NCBI RefSeq assembly: GCF_007176755.1
Contig: NZ_BJTV01000001.1
Span: 558,001 to 622,000, forward strand
Direction of reading: 5' to 3'
From: Streptomyces sp. 1-11
Lineage (GTDB): Bacteria; Actinomycetota; Actinomycetes; Streptomycetales; Streptomycetaceae
DNA length: 64,000 nucleotides
Under the pieces are notes generated by a model that saw only the letters and a program-made list of their open reading frames with translations, searched no databases and was not told where the DNA came from. This document shows, piece after piece, positions 25,978 to 36,675 of the stretch. The position numbers and the translations under genes were made by a program. Numbering within the stretch: the stretch's first letter is position 1; each line of letters begins with the position of its first letter.

Positions 25978-27739
25978 GGGCGTCGGCTCCCTTCCGCGGC
26001 GCGCTGCCGCCGTTGGTGGAGGAGGCGGAGGAGTTGTCGCCGACGGCGAAGGTGCTGCCCTCGACGCTGCCGATGTGCACGCCCCCGTTGCTGATGTTGT
26101 TGATCTGCTGGACGAACTCGCCGGTCTGGTAACCGGCTTCGGCGAGCGCGGTCCGCACCCCGCTCGCCACCCGGTCCTGGATGCTCTTGAGGTAGCGGGA
26201 GACGTCCATCTCCTGGAACTGCGAACCGGCGTCGGCCGCGCCCAGTTCCCGGACGGACAGCGCGGGCCCGTCCGGCAGCGCGTGCGCGTACCCGCCCGTC
26301 AGCAGCCGTCCGCCGTACGCCACGGCCCGGCCGAGGACGATCAGGGCCGCGGCCGGCGAGACCGGCACCCGGGTCACGGCCCAGAAGGCCTTGCCGAGCA
26401 CGCTGTTGTGCCGGTACCTGTGGGCCGCGCGGTCGGCCTCCTTGAAGAACTGGCGAACCGGCGGCAGCACATGCGGGGCGATCTCCAGCATGAGCATGCG
26501 GCCCTGGGTGTGGACGCGCACGAACACCGTGACGACCAGCTCCTCCTCCCAGCCGCCGACGCGGACGCGCAGGAAGTGCCGGCGCTTCTCGGCGCCCTCC
26601 TCGACCGCGTGCGCCCGGTGCGCCTCGAAGGCCTCCGGCTGGTAGGGCGCGTCCTCGCGGCGCAGCAGCCCCTCGGCGGGCAGGAACACGCACTCGTCGA
26701 TCTCCAGCCAGCGCAGCCGGTCGCGCACCCCGGCCCCCGCGTACTCGGCGGGCAGCCGGAGCCGCTCCACCAGCGGCCGGATGCTCTCCAGCACCAGCCG
26801 GTTGCTGATGGGCCGCTGCCGCTTCTTCAGCGCGTCGGGCTTCAGCTCGACGGCCAGCACCCAGTCCTGCTGGGGCACACCGGCCCCGCAGAACGGACGC
26901 GACTCGTGGTACATGACCAGCGGCGCGTGCTGTTCCGTCCGGATGCGGTGCTTGAGCCACTGGAGCCGCTGGTTCACGCCCTGCTCGGCGGGGTCGCCCG
27001 CGGCGTCGGGGAAGCGCTGCGGGGACAGCTCGCCGGCCATGACGCGCGCGAACTGGCCCCGCTGGGCGGCCAGGCACACCGCGACGAGCACGAGGACGAC
27101 CAGGGCGGCCCAGGCCTGCCAGGGCCGGAAATGAGCCCCGCCGCCGGAGCCCGGCAGGAGGACGTCGCTCAGGTCCGGCGAGTCGGAGGTCCCGTACGAG
27201 TCGTAGGAGTCGTACGAGCCGTACGAGCCGCCGTAGGAGCCGGACGACGAGCCGCCGGACCCACCGGCGAACGCGGCGATCACGGTGATCAGCGCCAGCA
27301 CCGCGAGCAGGATGCGGCCCCACCAGCGGAAGAAGAAGGCGACCACCACGCGGTACACCGGGACCTGCGGCGAGCGGCCCCTGATCCAGGCGCCGATCGC
27401 GAGGTACAGGCTGGGGAAGACATAGAGGGCCAGCAGCCCCTGGGTCAGCGCCGCTCCCACCAGCCACAGGCCGAGGACGGCGGCGGCCCACTGCAGTTCC
27501 CGGCGGCGGGCGCGCAGGGCGTGGGCGAGCACGCGGGCGGCGTCGAGGCCGAGCGAGGGCGCCACGAACCGCTGCTCGTTGAGGTGGAGTTCGTCGATCA
27601 CCCGGTCCCGGTAGTCCGGGTCCAGGTAGACGCCCGCGCACAGCAGCCGGGTGGCCTCACTGGCGTGCGGCGGGGTGGGCGGTGGTGCGGACGGTGCCGC
27701 CGCGGGCGTCGGCTGCTGCGGCACGGAAGCGGTGTTCAC
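25964..27739 (-). CDS. Polytopic membrane protein with C-terminal VxIGxVxxSTFAxGD motif
   Basis: 591 residues. After a Pro-rich start and a cytoplasmic segment (RDRVIDELHLNEQRFVAPS) there are hydrophobic helices near residues 85-120, 130-160 (ILLAVLALITVIAAFAG) and 215-235. A Ser/Tyr/Gly-rich loop (SSGSYGGSYGSYDSYDSYG) lies between the second and third. The large C-terminal part is soluble and rich in Arg and Glu. Residues 554-568 read VHIGSVEGSTFAVGD, repeated at the N-terminus of the next protein. GTG 27739 has a GGGGGAA Shine-Dalgarno. First of a three-gene operon. No known domain is recognised. Confidence 0.72.
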   Translation of the reverse strand: MNTASVPQQPTPAAAPSAPPPTPPHASEATRLLCAGVYLDPDYRDRVIDELHLNEQRFVAPSLGLDAARVLAHALRARRRELQWAAAVLGLWLVGAALTQGLLALYVFPSLYLAIGAWIRGRSPQVPVYRVVVAFFFRWWGRILLAVLALITVIAAFAGGSGGSSSGSYGGSYGSYDSYDSYGTSDSPDLSDVLLPGSGGGAHFRPWQAWAALVVLVLVAVCLAAQRGQFARVMAGELSPQRFPDAAGDPAEQGVNQRLQWLKHRIRTEQHAPLVMYHESRPFCGAGVPQQDWVLAVELKPDALKKRQRPISNRLVLESIRPLVERLRLPAEYAGAGVRDRLRWLEIDECVFLPAEGLLRREDAPYQPEAFEAHRAHAVEEGAEKRRHFLRVRVGGWEEELVVTVFVRVHTQGRMLMLEIAPHVLPPVRQFFKEADRAAHRYRHNSVLGKAFWAVTRVPVSPAAALIVLGRAVAYGGRLLTGGYAHALPDGPALSVRELGAADAGSQFQEMDVSRYLKSIQDRVASGVRTALAEAGYQTGEFVQQINNISNGGVHIGSVEGSTFAVGDNSSASSTNGGSAPRKGADAHGDE

Positions 27740-27840
27740 GCGATTCCCCCGAGGCGTGGTAAGTCACTCGATGTACAGGTGAGTTGACGAACCATCAGCA
27801 TAGGGCACCGGCGGGCGCCGGGCAGGCGCCGAGGTGAGAC

Positions 27841-27882
27841 GCGAGTGGGCCCGCTCCGGTTTCCCGGAGCGGGCCCACTCGC
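27841..27882 (-). terminator. 19-bp stem terminator of mdh
   Basis: Arms 27841-27859 and 27864-27882 are perfectly complementary (19 bp) around a TTTC loop. It stands 29 bp after the mdh stop and also faces the start region of the membrane-protein operon at 27739, insulating the two. Confidence 0.85.
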
Positions 27883-27911
27883 GGCTCACGGCGTCACCGC
27901 CGCGGGCGTGG

Positions 27912-28975
<1,064 letters not shown>

Positions 28976-29087
28976 ATCCACCGGTCAGGCTATCGCGCAT
29001 CCGCCATGCGAGACGTCCGGGGCCCTGTGGCTCAGCCCACAAGTCGCGCCGGCGGGCCGCGGGGCGGCTCACGGGGGTGCGGAAGCG

Positions 29088-29128
29088 GCGGCCGCCCGTC
29101 CGGGGGAGGGGACGCAGGCGGCCGCCGG
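29088..29128 (-). terminator. Hairpin downstream of the XRE/DUF2690 gene
   Basis: The 347-bp gap between mdh and the XRE gene (28902-29248) holds the mdh promoter region and, at about 29088-29128, a GC-rich inverted repeat built on GGCGGCCGCCCGTCC and GGACG...GGCGGCCGCC. It is a plausible but imperfect terminator for the gene ending at 29249. No gene is visible in the gap. Confidence 0.4.
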
Positions 29129-29248
29129 CGGGGGTACCGGACTGCCGGACTCCCGTGGGGGTACGGTTCGCGTGCCCAGGATGCCGACGCCCATGCGCTC
29201 CGCCCCCGGAGAACCACCCGAACGGACCGCTCGGCTCCCGTCCGGCCG

Positions 29249-30478
29249 TTACTTCGTGCAGCCCGTCTGTCCGGAGGCGAGGGTGGCGCACGCCTCGGCC
29301 TGGGCGGGGTCCTTCACGGCGACCATCGGCGTGTAGGCGATGGTGTCCCCGGCCGCGGTGATGTCCCCCCGCTGGCGTGCCTTGCCGGCCGACAACTCGA
29401 CCTGGTCGCCCGGGGCGGCGCCGGTTATGCGCCCCCAGGCGGTGCCGCAGGTCTTGCTGTAGCGGACCTCGAGGGTGGTGGCGCCGACGGCGGCCGACTT
29501 CGCGGTGCTCACCAGGCTGCCGCTGCAGCCCATCGCCTCCGCGTCCTTGCCGGTGCAGTCCGAGCCGGCGCACTTGACCCCGGCGGGCAGGCTGGGGCGG
29601 GTGCTGGCGGACGGGGAGGGCGGCTTCGCGGCGCTCCCGTGCTCGCCGCCGCCCCGGTTGACGACCAGGAACGCGGCCGCGCCGAGGACCAGAACGGCCC
29701 CGGCGCCCGCGAGCAGCATCGTCAGCCGCCGCCTGCCGCCTGCCCCCTCCGCGGAACGGCCGCCCGCGGAGGGGGCCGGCGGCCGCTGCCCGCCGTACGG
29801 CTGCGGCGGGACCGCAGGCCGGCCGGCGCCTTCCGGCAAGGGCACCGGACGCGTGCCGGGGCGGCCGCTCGCCCGCGACGGTCCCTCGTAACCGGCCAGT
29901 CCCCAGGAGTTGACCGCGGGCGCGGGGCGGTCCGCCCGCTCGCGTTCGTCGGCGTCGGACGCCGTCGGCTGGGAGGGAACCCGCGGCGGGGCGCCCGCGG
30001 AGGCGGCGGCGCCCGGCGCGGTGCCGGGGAACGATGCGGTGCCGGGAATCGGTGCGCTGCCGGGAATCGGTGCGGTGCCTGGGCCCGGGTGGGCCGTCCG
30101 CGTGCCGCCCGTCCCCTGGGCCTCGGCCTCGGCGGCGCCGAACTCCCCGAGCGCGGCACGCGCCTGGGAGATGCGGATCTGCTCCATGGTCCGGTCGTGC
30201 CGCATCTCCGCGCGGCTCCAGGCCCGCTCGGCCAGCTCCCACATCGTGGTGAGGTGGACCGGGTGGGTGCCGGTGACCTCGGCGAGCGCCACGATCGCAC
30301 CCTTGGGCGCGAGGAGCCGCCCGCCCAGGTAGCGCTCCCAGGACGTCTTGCTGTAGCCGGTCCGGTCCGCCAGCGCCGCGATGCTCAGGCCGCTGCGGTC
30401 CACGAGCCGTCGCAACTGGCTCGTGAACTCCTTGATCTGCGGATCCAGCTCGTCCGGCAAGGCTTTCCATCGAGGCAT
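29249..30478 (-). CDS. XRE-family membrane-anchored protein with DUF2690 domain
   Basis: 409 residues. Residues ~15-75 are an XRE helix-turn-helix (LRRLVDRSGLSIAALADRTG then YSKTSWERYLGGRLLAPKGA). Residues ~120-265 are a low-complexity Pro/Ala/Gly linker with short repeats of PIPGTA type. A single membrane span (LTMLLAGAGAVLVLGAAAFL) follows, then an extracellular DUF2690 domain with four to five cysteines: VKCAGSDCTGKDAEAMGC, VRYSKTCGTAWGRI, ACATLASGQTGC. The topology puts the DNA-binding part inside and the cysteine domain outside, as a possible one-component sensor. ATG 30478 follows a strong GGAAGAGGGGGAAG element. Confidence 0.88.
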   Translation of the reverse strand: MPRWKALPDELDPQIKEFTSQLRRLVDRSGLSIAALADRTGYSKTSWERYLGGRLLAPKGAIVALAEVTGTHPVHLTTMWELAERAWSRAEMRHDRTMEQIRISQARAALGEFGAAEAEAQGTGGTRTAHPGPGTAPIPGSAPIPGTASFPGTAPGAAASAGAPPRVPSQPTASDADERERADRPAPAVNSWGLAGYEGPSRASGRPGTRPVPLPEGAGRPAVPPQPYGGQRPPAPSAGGRSAEGAGGRRRLTMLLAGAGAVLVLGAAAFLVVNRGGGEHGSAAKPPSPSASTRPSLPAGVKCAGSDCTGKDAEAMGCSGSLVSTAKSAAVGATTLEVRYSKTCGTAWGRITGAAPGDQVELSAGKARQRGDITAAGDTIAYTPMVAVKDPAQAEACATLASGQTGCTK

Positions 30479-30784
30479 CGTGCTTCCCCCTCTTCCCCCC
30501 GGTCGGTGCTGTTGGTTCCCGCGCCGTTCCCCGCGCGTGGCCCGCGCGCCGGACCGGTCCGTTCCCGGCGCGACATCGTTCTGGGCCCACCCACAGAGAT
30601 GCGTCGACCAAGGATCCCAGTTCCCCGGGCGGGAGCGCACGGGTGCCGGCGGCCGCGCACCCGGCACCGGCACGACCGGCACACATGTGGCAGTGCGCGG
30701 ACACCGTAGCGGAATGGTCACTTCCGTGCCACAGCGCGCGGACAGCCGTTGAACAGGGCGTTCACGACAGGGAAGGCTTACGTC

Positions 30785-30832
30785 GCGACGGCGGTCCGTC
30801 CTTGCTCGGGGGAGGGGACGGGCCGCCGTCGC
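30785..30832 (-). terminator. 17-bp stem hairpin after DUF3017 gene
   Basis: Arm 30785-30801 pairs with 30816-30832 over 17 bp with one G-U pair; it follows the stop of the DUF3017 gene by about 40 bp. The remainder of the 393-bp gap (30479-30871) contains the XRE promoter region and no credible gene or tRNA. Confidence 0.75.
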
Positions 30833-30871
30833 ACCGCATCGCACGGGGCGCCAAGAGGCCGGCGGGCGGCG

Positions 30872-31345
30872 CTACTTGGTCAGCGTGAAGTGCAGCGTGT
30901 CCTTCAGGAACGGGATCTCCAGCCACGGGTTGGGCTGGACCGTCATCGCCAGCAGCACGATCACGAGACCCAGGACGCCGTAGGTGACGATGTCGGTGAA
31001 CCGCGAGCGGACGGCGAGCATGCCGACGCTCGGCAGGGTCCAGCGCAGGGCCGCCCCGGCCAGCAGGGCCGCGCCGATCAGCAGGGTGCCGTAGCGGAAC
31101 ACGTCGACCGCGGTCAGCAGCAGGCCGAGCGCGACGGCGGTCAGCACGACGAGCACCGGCCACTGCCGGGCGGGCGCCGGGGCGTCGCTCGGGGCTGCCC
31201 GGCCGCCGCCCTCTGGCCGCGCGGTGTCCCTGGTGAACAGCGGGAATCGGCGCGTGACGCGCCGCGGGCGCCCCTCGGCGTCAGGGGCGCTGATCGCGTC
31301 GCGGACCGTGGGCTCGCTCACCGTACGGTCGTCCTCAGCCGGCAC
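30872..31345 (-). CDS. DUF3017 integral membrane protein
   Basis: 157 residues. The N-terminal 60 residues are charged and disordered. The rest holds three to four hydrophobic helices ([56 protein letters not shown]) and the family's [16 protein letters not shown] loop. The position directly after folD is a conserved actinobacterial arrangement as I recall. The GTG at 31345 overlaps the folD stop by 11 nt; a second GTG at 31321 with a better-spaced GAGG is an equally likely start. Function unknown. Confidence 0.82.
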   Translation of the reverse strand: MPAEDDRTVSEPTVRDAISAPDAEGRPRRVTRRFPLFTRDTARPEGGGRAAPSDAPAPARQWPVLVVLTAVALGLLLTAVDVFRYGTLLIGAALLAGAALRWTLPSVGMLAVRSRFTDIVTYGVLGLVIVLLAMTVQPNPWLEIPFLKDTLHFTLTK

Positions 31346-32189
31346 TGCGCTCCGCCGCCTCGACCACGTTGACCAGGAGCTGCGCCCGGGTCATGGGGCC
31401 CACACCACCCGGGTTCGGGGAGATCCAGGCGGCGACCTCGGCCACGTCCGGGTGGACGTCGCCGACGATCTTGCCCTCGGCGTTGCGGGAGACGCCGACG
31501 TCCAGCACGGCCGCGCCCGGCTTGACGTCCTCGGCACTGATCAGGTGCGGGAAGCCGGCCGCCGCGATGATGATGTCGGCCCGCTTCAGGTGGGCGGACA
31601 GATCACGGGTGCCGGTGTGGCACTGGGTCACGGTGGCGTTCTCGCTGCGCCGGGTGAGCAGCAGCGGCATCGGACGGCCGATGGTCACGCCGCGGCCGAC
31701 GACGACGACCTCGGCGCCCTTGATCTCGACGCCGTGGGCCCGCAGCAGGCTGATGATGCCGTTGGGGGTGCAGGGCAGCGGCGCCGGCTCGTTCAGCACC
31801 AGGCGGCCGAGGTTCATCGGGTGCAGGCCGTCGGCGTCCTTGGCCGGGTCCATCAGCTCCAGGATGCGGTTCTCGTCGATGCCCTTGGGCAGCGGGAGTT
31901 GCACGATGTAACCGGTGCAGGCCGGGTCCTCGTTCAGCTCCCGGACGACCGCCTCGATCTCCTCCTGGGTGGCCGTGGCGGGCAGTTCGCGCTGGATGGA
32001 GGCGATGCCGACCTGGGCGCAGTCGCGGTGCTTGCCGGCGACGTACTTCTGGCTGCCGGGGTCTTCCCCGACCAGGATCGTGCCGAGGCCGGGCGTGACG
32101 CCCCGCTCCCTCAGCGCCGCCACGCGGGCGGTCAGATCGGACTTGATCGCGGCTGCGGTGGCCTTGCCATCGAGAATCTGGGCGGTCAT
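31335..32189 (-). CDS. folD: Bifunctional methylene-THF dehydrogenase / methenyl-THF cyclohydrolase
   Basis: 284 residues. It interconverts 5,10-methylene-THF, 5,10-methenyl-THF and 10-formyl-THF, supplying one-carbon units for purines. The cyclohydrolase lysine lies in [17 protein letters not shown], the substrate loop is [18 protein letters not shown], and the NADP site begins [15 protein letters not shown] with C-terminal [20 protein letters not shown] 32189 gives normal length. Functionally linked to glyA, purN and purH in this window; unlike glyA it has no ZTP riboswitch in its leader. Confidence 0.96.
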   Translation of the reverse strand: MTAQILDGKATAAAIKSDLTARVAALRERGVTPGLGTILVGEDPGSQKYVAGKHRDCAQVGIASIQRELPATATQEEIEAVVRELNEDPACTGYIVQLPLPKGIDENRILELMDPAKDADGLHPMNLGRLVLNEPAPLPCTPNGIISLLRAHGVEIKGAEVVVVGRGVTIGRPMPLLLTRRSENATVTQCHTGTRDLSAHLKRADIIIAAAGFPHLISAEDVKPGAAVLDVGVSRNAEGKIVGDVHPDVAEVAAWISPNPGGVGPMTRAQLLVNVVEAAERSAG

Positions 32190-32466
32190 GCCCCCATCCT
32201 CGCGGATGACCGGCCCCCGGTTCCAATCCGGGTCCCCACCGTCCGGCAGCTGGGACGGCGCCCGCGCACGGTCCCGGATGTCCGGACATGATCGACGATG
32301 TTGCACTTGCACAACGCATCGCGAATCCGGCTGGACAAGAACTCGCCTGCCCGACGACGATGAACGGCGCAGTATCGCGGTCCGGTTGGGGGGCAAACCG
32401 CTCAGATCCTGACGTACCTCCGTTCCTTCCGCGTCGTCCCCGCAGATTCAACGGAGGAAATCCGCC
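32190..32466. other. Divergent promoter region of folD and the RDD gene
   Basis: 277 bp without a gene. A direct repeat TTGCAC-TTGCAC at about 32300-32311 lies near the middle. The RDD gene has a textbook ribosome-binding site (GGAGGAAATCCGCC before ATG 32467). No riboswitch consensus was found here. Confidence 0.5.
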
Positions 32467-33138
32467 ATGAGTTTCGGCTCGCCCAACAACCCCTATGAAA
32501 AGCCGCAGGATCCGCAGCAGGGCTACGGGCAACCGCAGCAGCCGGGCCACCCGCAGGCTCCTCAGGGCGTCCCTCCGCAGCAGGGCTACGGCTACCCCCA
32601 GCAGCCCGGCTACCCCCAGCAGCCCGGCTACCCGCAGGCCCCGCAGGGCGTGCCCCCGCAGGGTGTGCCCCCGCAGGGCTACGGCTACCCGCAGCAGCCG
32701 GGCTACCCGGGTTACCCGCAGCAGGCCGGGTACGGCATGCAGCCGCAGTACGCGAACTGGGGCCAGCGGTTCCTCAGCAAGCTGATCGACATCATCATCT
32801 ACCTGGTCGCCTACCTCCCCTTCGCCCTCATCGGCGCCAAGGCGGGCGCCCCGATCCTCACGCTGGTCGGTTTCCTGCTCGGCGTCGGCGTCCTCATCTG
32901 GCAGGTGATCCAGGAGGGCAAGACCGGCCAGACCATCGGCAAGAAGGCGCTCGGCATCCGCACGCTCAAGGAGGACACCGGCCAGCCGCTCGGCGGCGGC
33001 ATGGCGTTCGTGCGCCAGCTCGCCCACTTCCTGGACGGCCTGCCCTGCTACCTCGGCTACCTCTGGCCGGCGTGGGACTCCAAGAGCCAGACGTTCGCCG
33101 ACAAGATCTGCGGCTCGATCGTGATCCGCAGCCAGTGA
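32467..33138 (+). CDS. RDD-family membrane protein with PQQPGYPQ repeats
   Basis: 223 residues. Residues 1-97 are a repetitive cytoplasmic region of GYGYPQQPGYPQ and APQGVPPQ units, low complexity and probably disordered. Residues ~98-223 are an RDD domain: the first Arg/Asp pair in WGQRFLSKLIDIIIYLVAYL, then a second helix (ILTLVGFLLGVGVLIWQVI), the QGKTG-type loop QEGKTGQTIGKKALGIRTL, and the terminal DKICGSIVI. RDD proteins are two-to-three-helix membrane proteins proposed to act in ion exchange or as complex partners. Role not known. Confidence 0.9.
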   Translation: MSFGSPNNPYEKPQDPQQGYGQPQQPGHPQAPQGVPPQQGYGYPQQPGYPQQPGYPQAPQGVPPQGVPPQGYGYPQQPGYPGYPQQAGYGMQPQYANWGQRFLSKLIDIIIYLVAYLPFALIGAKAGAPILTLVGFLLGVGVLIWQVIQEGKTGQTIGKKALGIRTLKEDTGQPLGGGMAFVRQLAHFLDGLPCYLGYLWPAWDSKSQTFADKICGSIVIRSQ

Positions 33139-33160
33139 GCTGAGCGCACCGCCCGCACGA

Positions 33161-33207
33161 CGAGAAGCGGCCTCCGGCCCCGCGAGGGAACCGGAGGCCG
33201 CTTCTCG
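33161..33207. terminator. 17-bp stem bidirectional terminator
   Basis: CGAGAAGCGGCCTCCGG (33161-33177) is perfectly complementary to 33191-33207, with a 13-nt loop. It lies between the convergent RDD gene and purH and should serve both. Confidence 0.85.
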
Positions 33208-33220
33208 TGGCCCTGCGGGC

Positions 33221-34788
<1,568 letters not shown>

Positions 34789-34792
<4 letters not shown>

Positions 34793-35427
34793 TGGATAAC
34801 TACCTTTCGTCCCTCAATGCGATAGCCGTTGCGGGCGAGCCGCCCCACGACCTCGACGAGCAGCCTTCGCTCGACTTCCTTGATGCGCTCGTGCAGCGCG
34901 CTCTCGTCGTCCTCGTCCCGGACCTCGACCACGCCCTGGGCGATGATCGGCCCGGTGTCGACGCCGTCGTCGACGAAGTGGACGGTGCAGCCGGTGACCC
35001 TGGCCCCGTACGCGAGCGCGTCGCGCACGCCGTGGGCCCCCGGGAAACTGGGCAGCAGTGCCGGGTGGGTGTTGACGAACCGCCCGCCGAACCGCGCGAG
35101 GAACTCCTTGCCGACGATCTTCATGAACCCGGCGGAGACCACGAGGTCGGGTTCGTGCGCGGCCACGGCCTCGGCGAGGGCCGCGTCCCACTCGTCCCGG
35201 GTCGGGTGGTCCTTCACCCGGCACACGAAGGTGGGCAGTCCGGCACGCTCGGCCCGGGCGAGCCCCTCGATGCCGCCGCGGTCGGCCCCCACGGCGACGA
35301 TCCGCGCCCCGTACTCCTCCACCCCGGTGCGCTCGATCTCGTCCAGGAGCGCCTGGAGATTGGTGCCGGATCCGGAGACCAGTACGACGAGGCGCTTGAC
35401 CGCTCGGCCAGCGGGGGTGGCGGCCAC
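34789..35427 (-). CDS. purN: Phosphoribosylglycinamide formyltransferase
   Basis: 212 residues, transfers the formyl group of 10-formyl-THF to GAR. Motifs: substrate loop [20 protein letters not shown], catalytic Asn/His in [16 protein letters not shown], and the catalytic Asp in [17 protein letters not shown]. The order purN-purH next to a perM homologue (36655) is the arrangement known from mycobacteria. A GTACG-TT-CGTAC palindrome lies about 50 bp upstream of the ATG and may regulate the pair. Confidence 0.97.
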
Positions 35428-35471
35428 GGTGGGGCCCTTTCTCGGTGAGCGACATGTCCGGCCGGCGGTTT

Positions 35472-35483
35472 GTACGTTCGTAC
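35472..35483 (-). promoter_or_regulatory. GTACG-TT-CGTAC palindrome upstream of purNH
   Basis: A perfect 5-bp inverted repeat with a 2-bp spacer, 45-56 bp before the purN start. It is a candidate operator for the purN-purH operon; no regulator could be named. Confidence 0.35.
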
Positions 35484-35709
35484 CAATGCTTCACGGCCCC
35501 GGATACGGGGAAGCCTACGAAGCGGCCGGCCGTCAGCAACGATACCGGCACTCCGGAAGGCCCCCTCGGGACGGGGGCGTGGCCGGAAGGTAGCGTTCGG
35601 AGGGAATCACGAAGGAGCAGCCCCGGGAACGCGGTCGCCGTGCGGTGCGTTCACGGGGTGGAAGCTCAACGCGGACAGCCGCGCTCACCTAGGGGAAGAC
35701 GCTCTTCTG

Positions 35710-36492
35710 ATGCCCGATCGCAGCCTGCGACTCCTCACGTTCCCGCCACTTCTGGCCCAGGGGAGCGAGCGTGCCGGCGTGCTGCTCCGGGAGCGGCCGT
35801 CCTCGCCGCCCGAGGCGCCGTCGGGCGGCCGGGACGGCGACGGGCAGGGCGGCGAGCGCAAGGACGACAACCCGTTCGCGCCGCCGCCGGAGGGCACCCC
35901 GGACCGGCCGTGGCAGCCCCGCCGCCCCGAGGGTTCCCAGGAGCCCTCCTCGGGCCCGCAGGGCGGCTCGCACTGGGGCAGTCAGTGGAGCGACCGCCAG
36001 CCCGGCCGCTCCTCCGGCGGCTTCGGCGAACGTCCCGGCAGCCGGCCCGAGGGCCCCGGCCCGGGTGGTCCGACGGGACCCGGCACGCGCTGGGACCCCA
36101 CCGACCCGGCCCAGCGCCGCGCGCGCTACGCCCTGCTGTCCGGCATGTGGGCCGTCTTCTTCGCCCTGTTCAGCTGGCCGTACGTGTCGCTGCTGCTGGG
36201 CGCGCTCGCCCTGTACTGGGGCATCAGCGCCCTGCGCGCCAAGCCCCGCAACCCCGGCCCGGACGCCCCCACCCCGCCGCCGGGCGCCCGCCCGCAGACC
36301 ACGGCGGCGATCAGCGGCCTGGTCACGGCCGGCCTGGCCCTGCTCCTGGTGGCCTCGACCTTCACGGTCCAGCTCGTCTACAGCGACTACTACACCTGTG
36401 TCAGCGACGCCCTGACCCAGCAGGCCAAACAGTCCTGCGACCAGCACCTGCCGAAGGAACTGCGCGGGGTCCTGGGCGTCGGCAACGGCTGA
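35710..36492 (+). CDS. Two-helix membrane protein with disordered N-terminal half
   Basis: 260 residues from ATG 35710. The first ~135 residues are Gly/Pro/Ser-rich and disordered ([20 protein letters not shown]). They are followed by the DUF4190-like layout of a first helix pair ([36 protein letters not shown]), a Pro-rich loop, a further helix ([20 protein letters not shown]) and an extracellular tail with two cysteines (YYTCVSD, KQSCDQH). The start is uncertain: GGGGAAG is 12 nt upstream of 35710 and the frame stays open to 35470. Divergent from purN. No function assigned. Confidence 0.7.
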   Translation: MPDRSLRLLTFPPLLAQGSERAGVLLRERPSSPPEAPSGGRDGDGQGGERKDDNPFAPPPEGTPDRPWQPRRPEGSQEPSSGPQGGSHWGSQWSDRQPGRSSGGFGERPGSRPEGPGPGGPTGPGTRWDPTDPAQRRARYALLSGMWAVFFALFSWPYVSLLLGALALYWGISALRAKPRNPGPDAPTPPPGARPQTTAAISGLVTAGLALLLVASTFTVQLVYSDYYTCVSDALTQQAKQSCDQHLPKELRGVLGVGNG

Positions 36493-36515
36493 CGGGCCCG
36501 GGCACGGTGTCTTGT

Positions 36516-36675
36516 GGCCATGCGGCTGGTCGGCCACCCGGCTGACTCGGCTGCGCGGTGGCCGGCGGCTCGGCCATGCGGCTGGTCGGCCACCCGGCTG
36601 ACTCGGCTGCGCGGTGGCCGGTGGCTCGGCCATGCGGCCAACTCGGCCACCCGGTTACGCGGTGGCCGGTGGCTC
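36516..36675. repeat. 56-bp tandem repeat overlapping the perM stop
   Basis: Two near-identical 56-bp copies (36516-36571 and 36572-36627) begin GGCCATGCGGCTGGTCGGCC; a third, shorter copy with an 8-bp loss runs to about 36675 and includes the perM stop codon at 36655. The array lies between two convergent genes. Confidence 0.85.

Noticed and set aside
30479..30871. tRNA or small RNA gene in the gap upstream of the XRE gene
   Set aside because: No cloverleaf or conserved T-loop sequence was seen; only a terminator hairpin is supported.
32190..32466. ZTP riboswitch upstream of folD
   Set aside because: Neither CGTGACTGGCG nor GCGCCTGGGC occurs on the folD strand in this region.
36516..36675. 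CRISPR-like spacing of the 56-bp repeats
   Set aside because: Copies are directly adjacent with no spacers, there are no cas genes, and the array overlaps a coding end.
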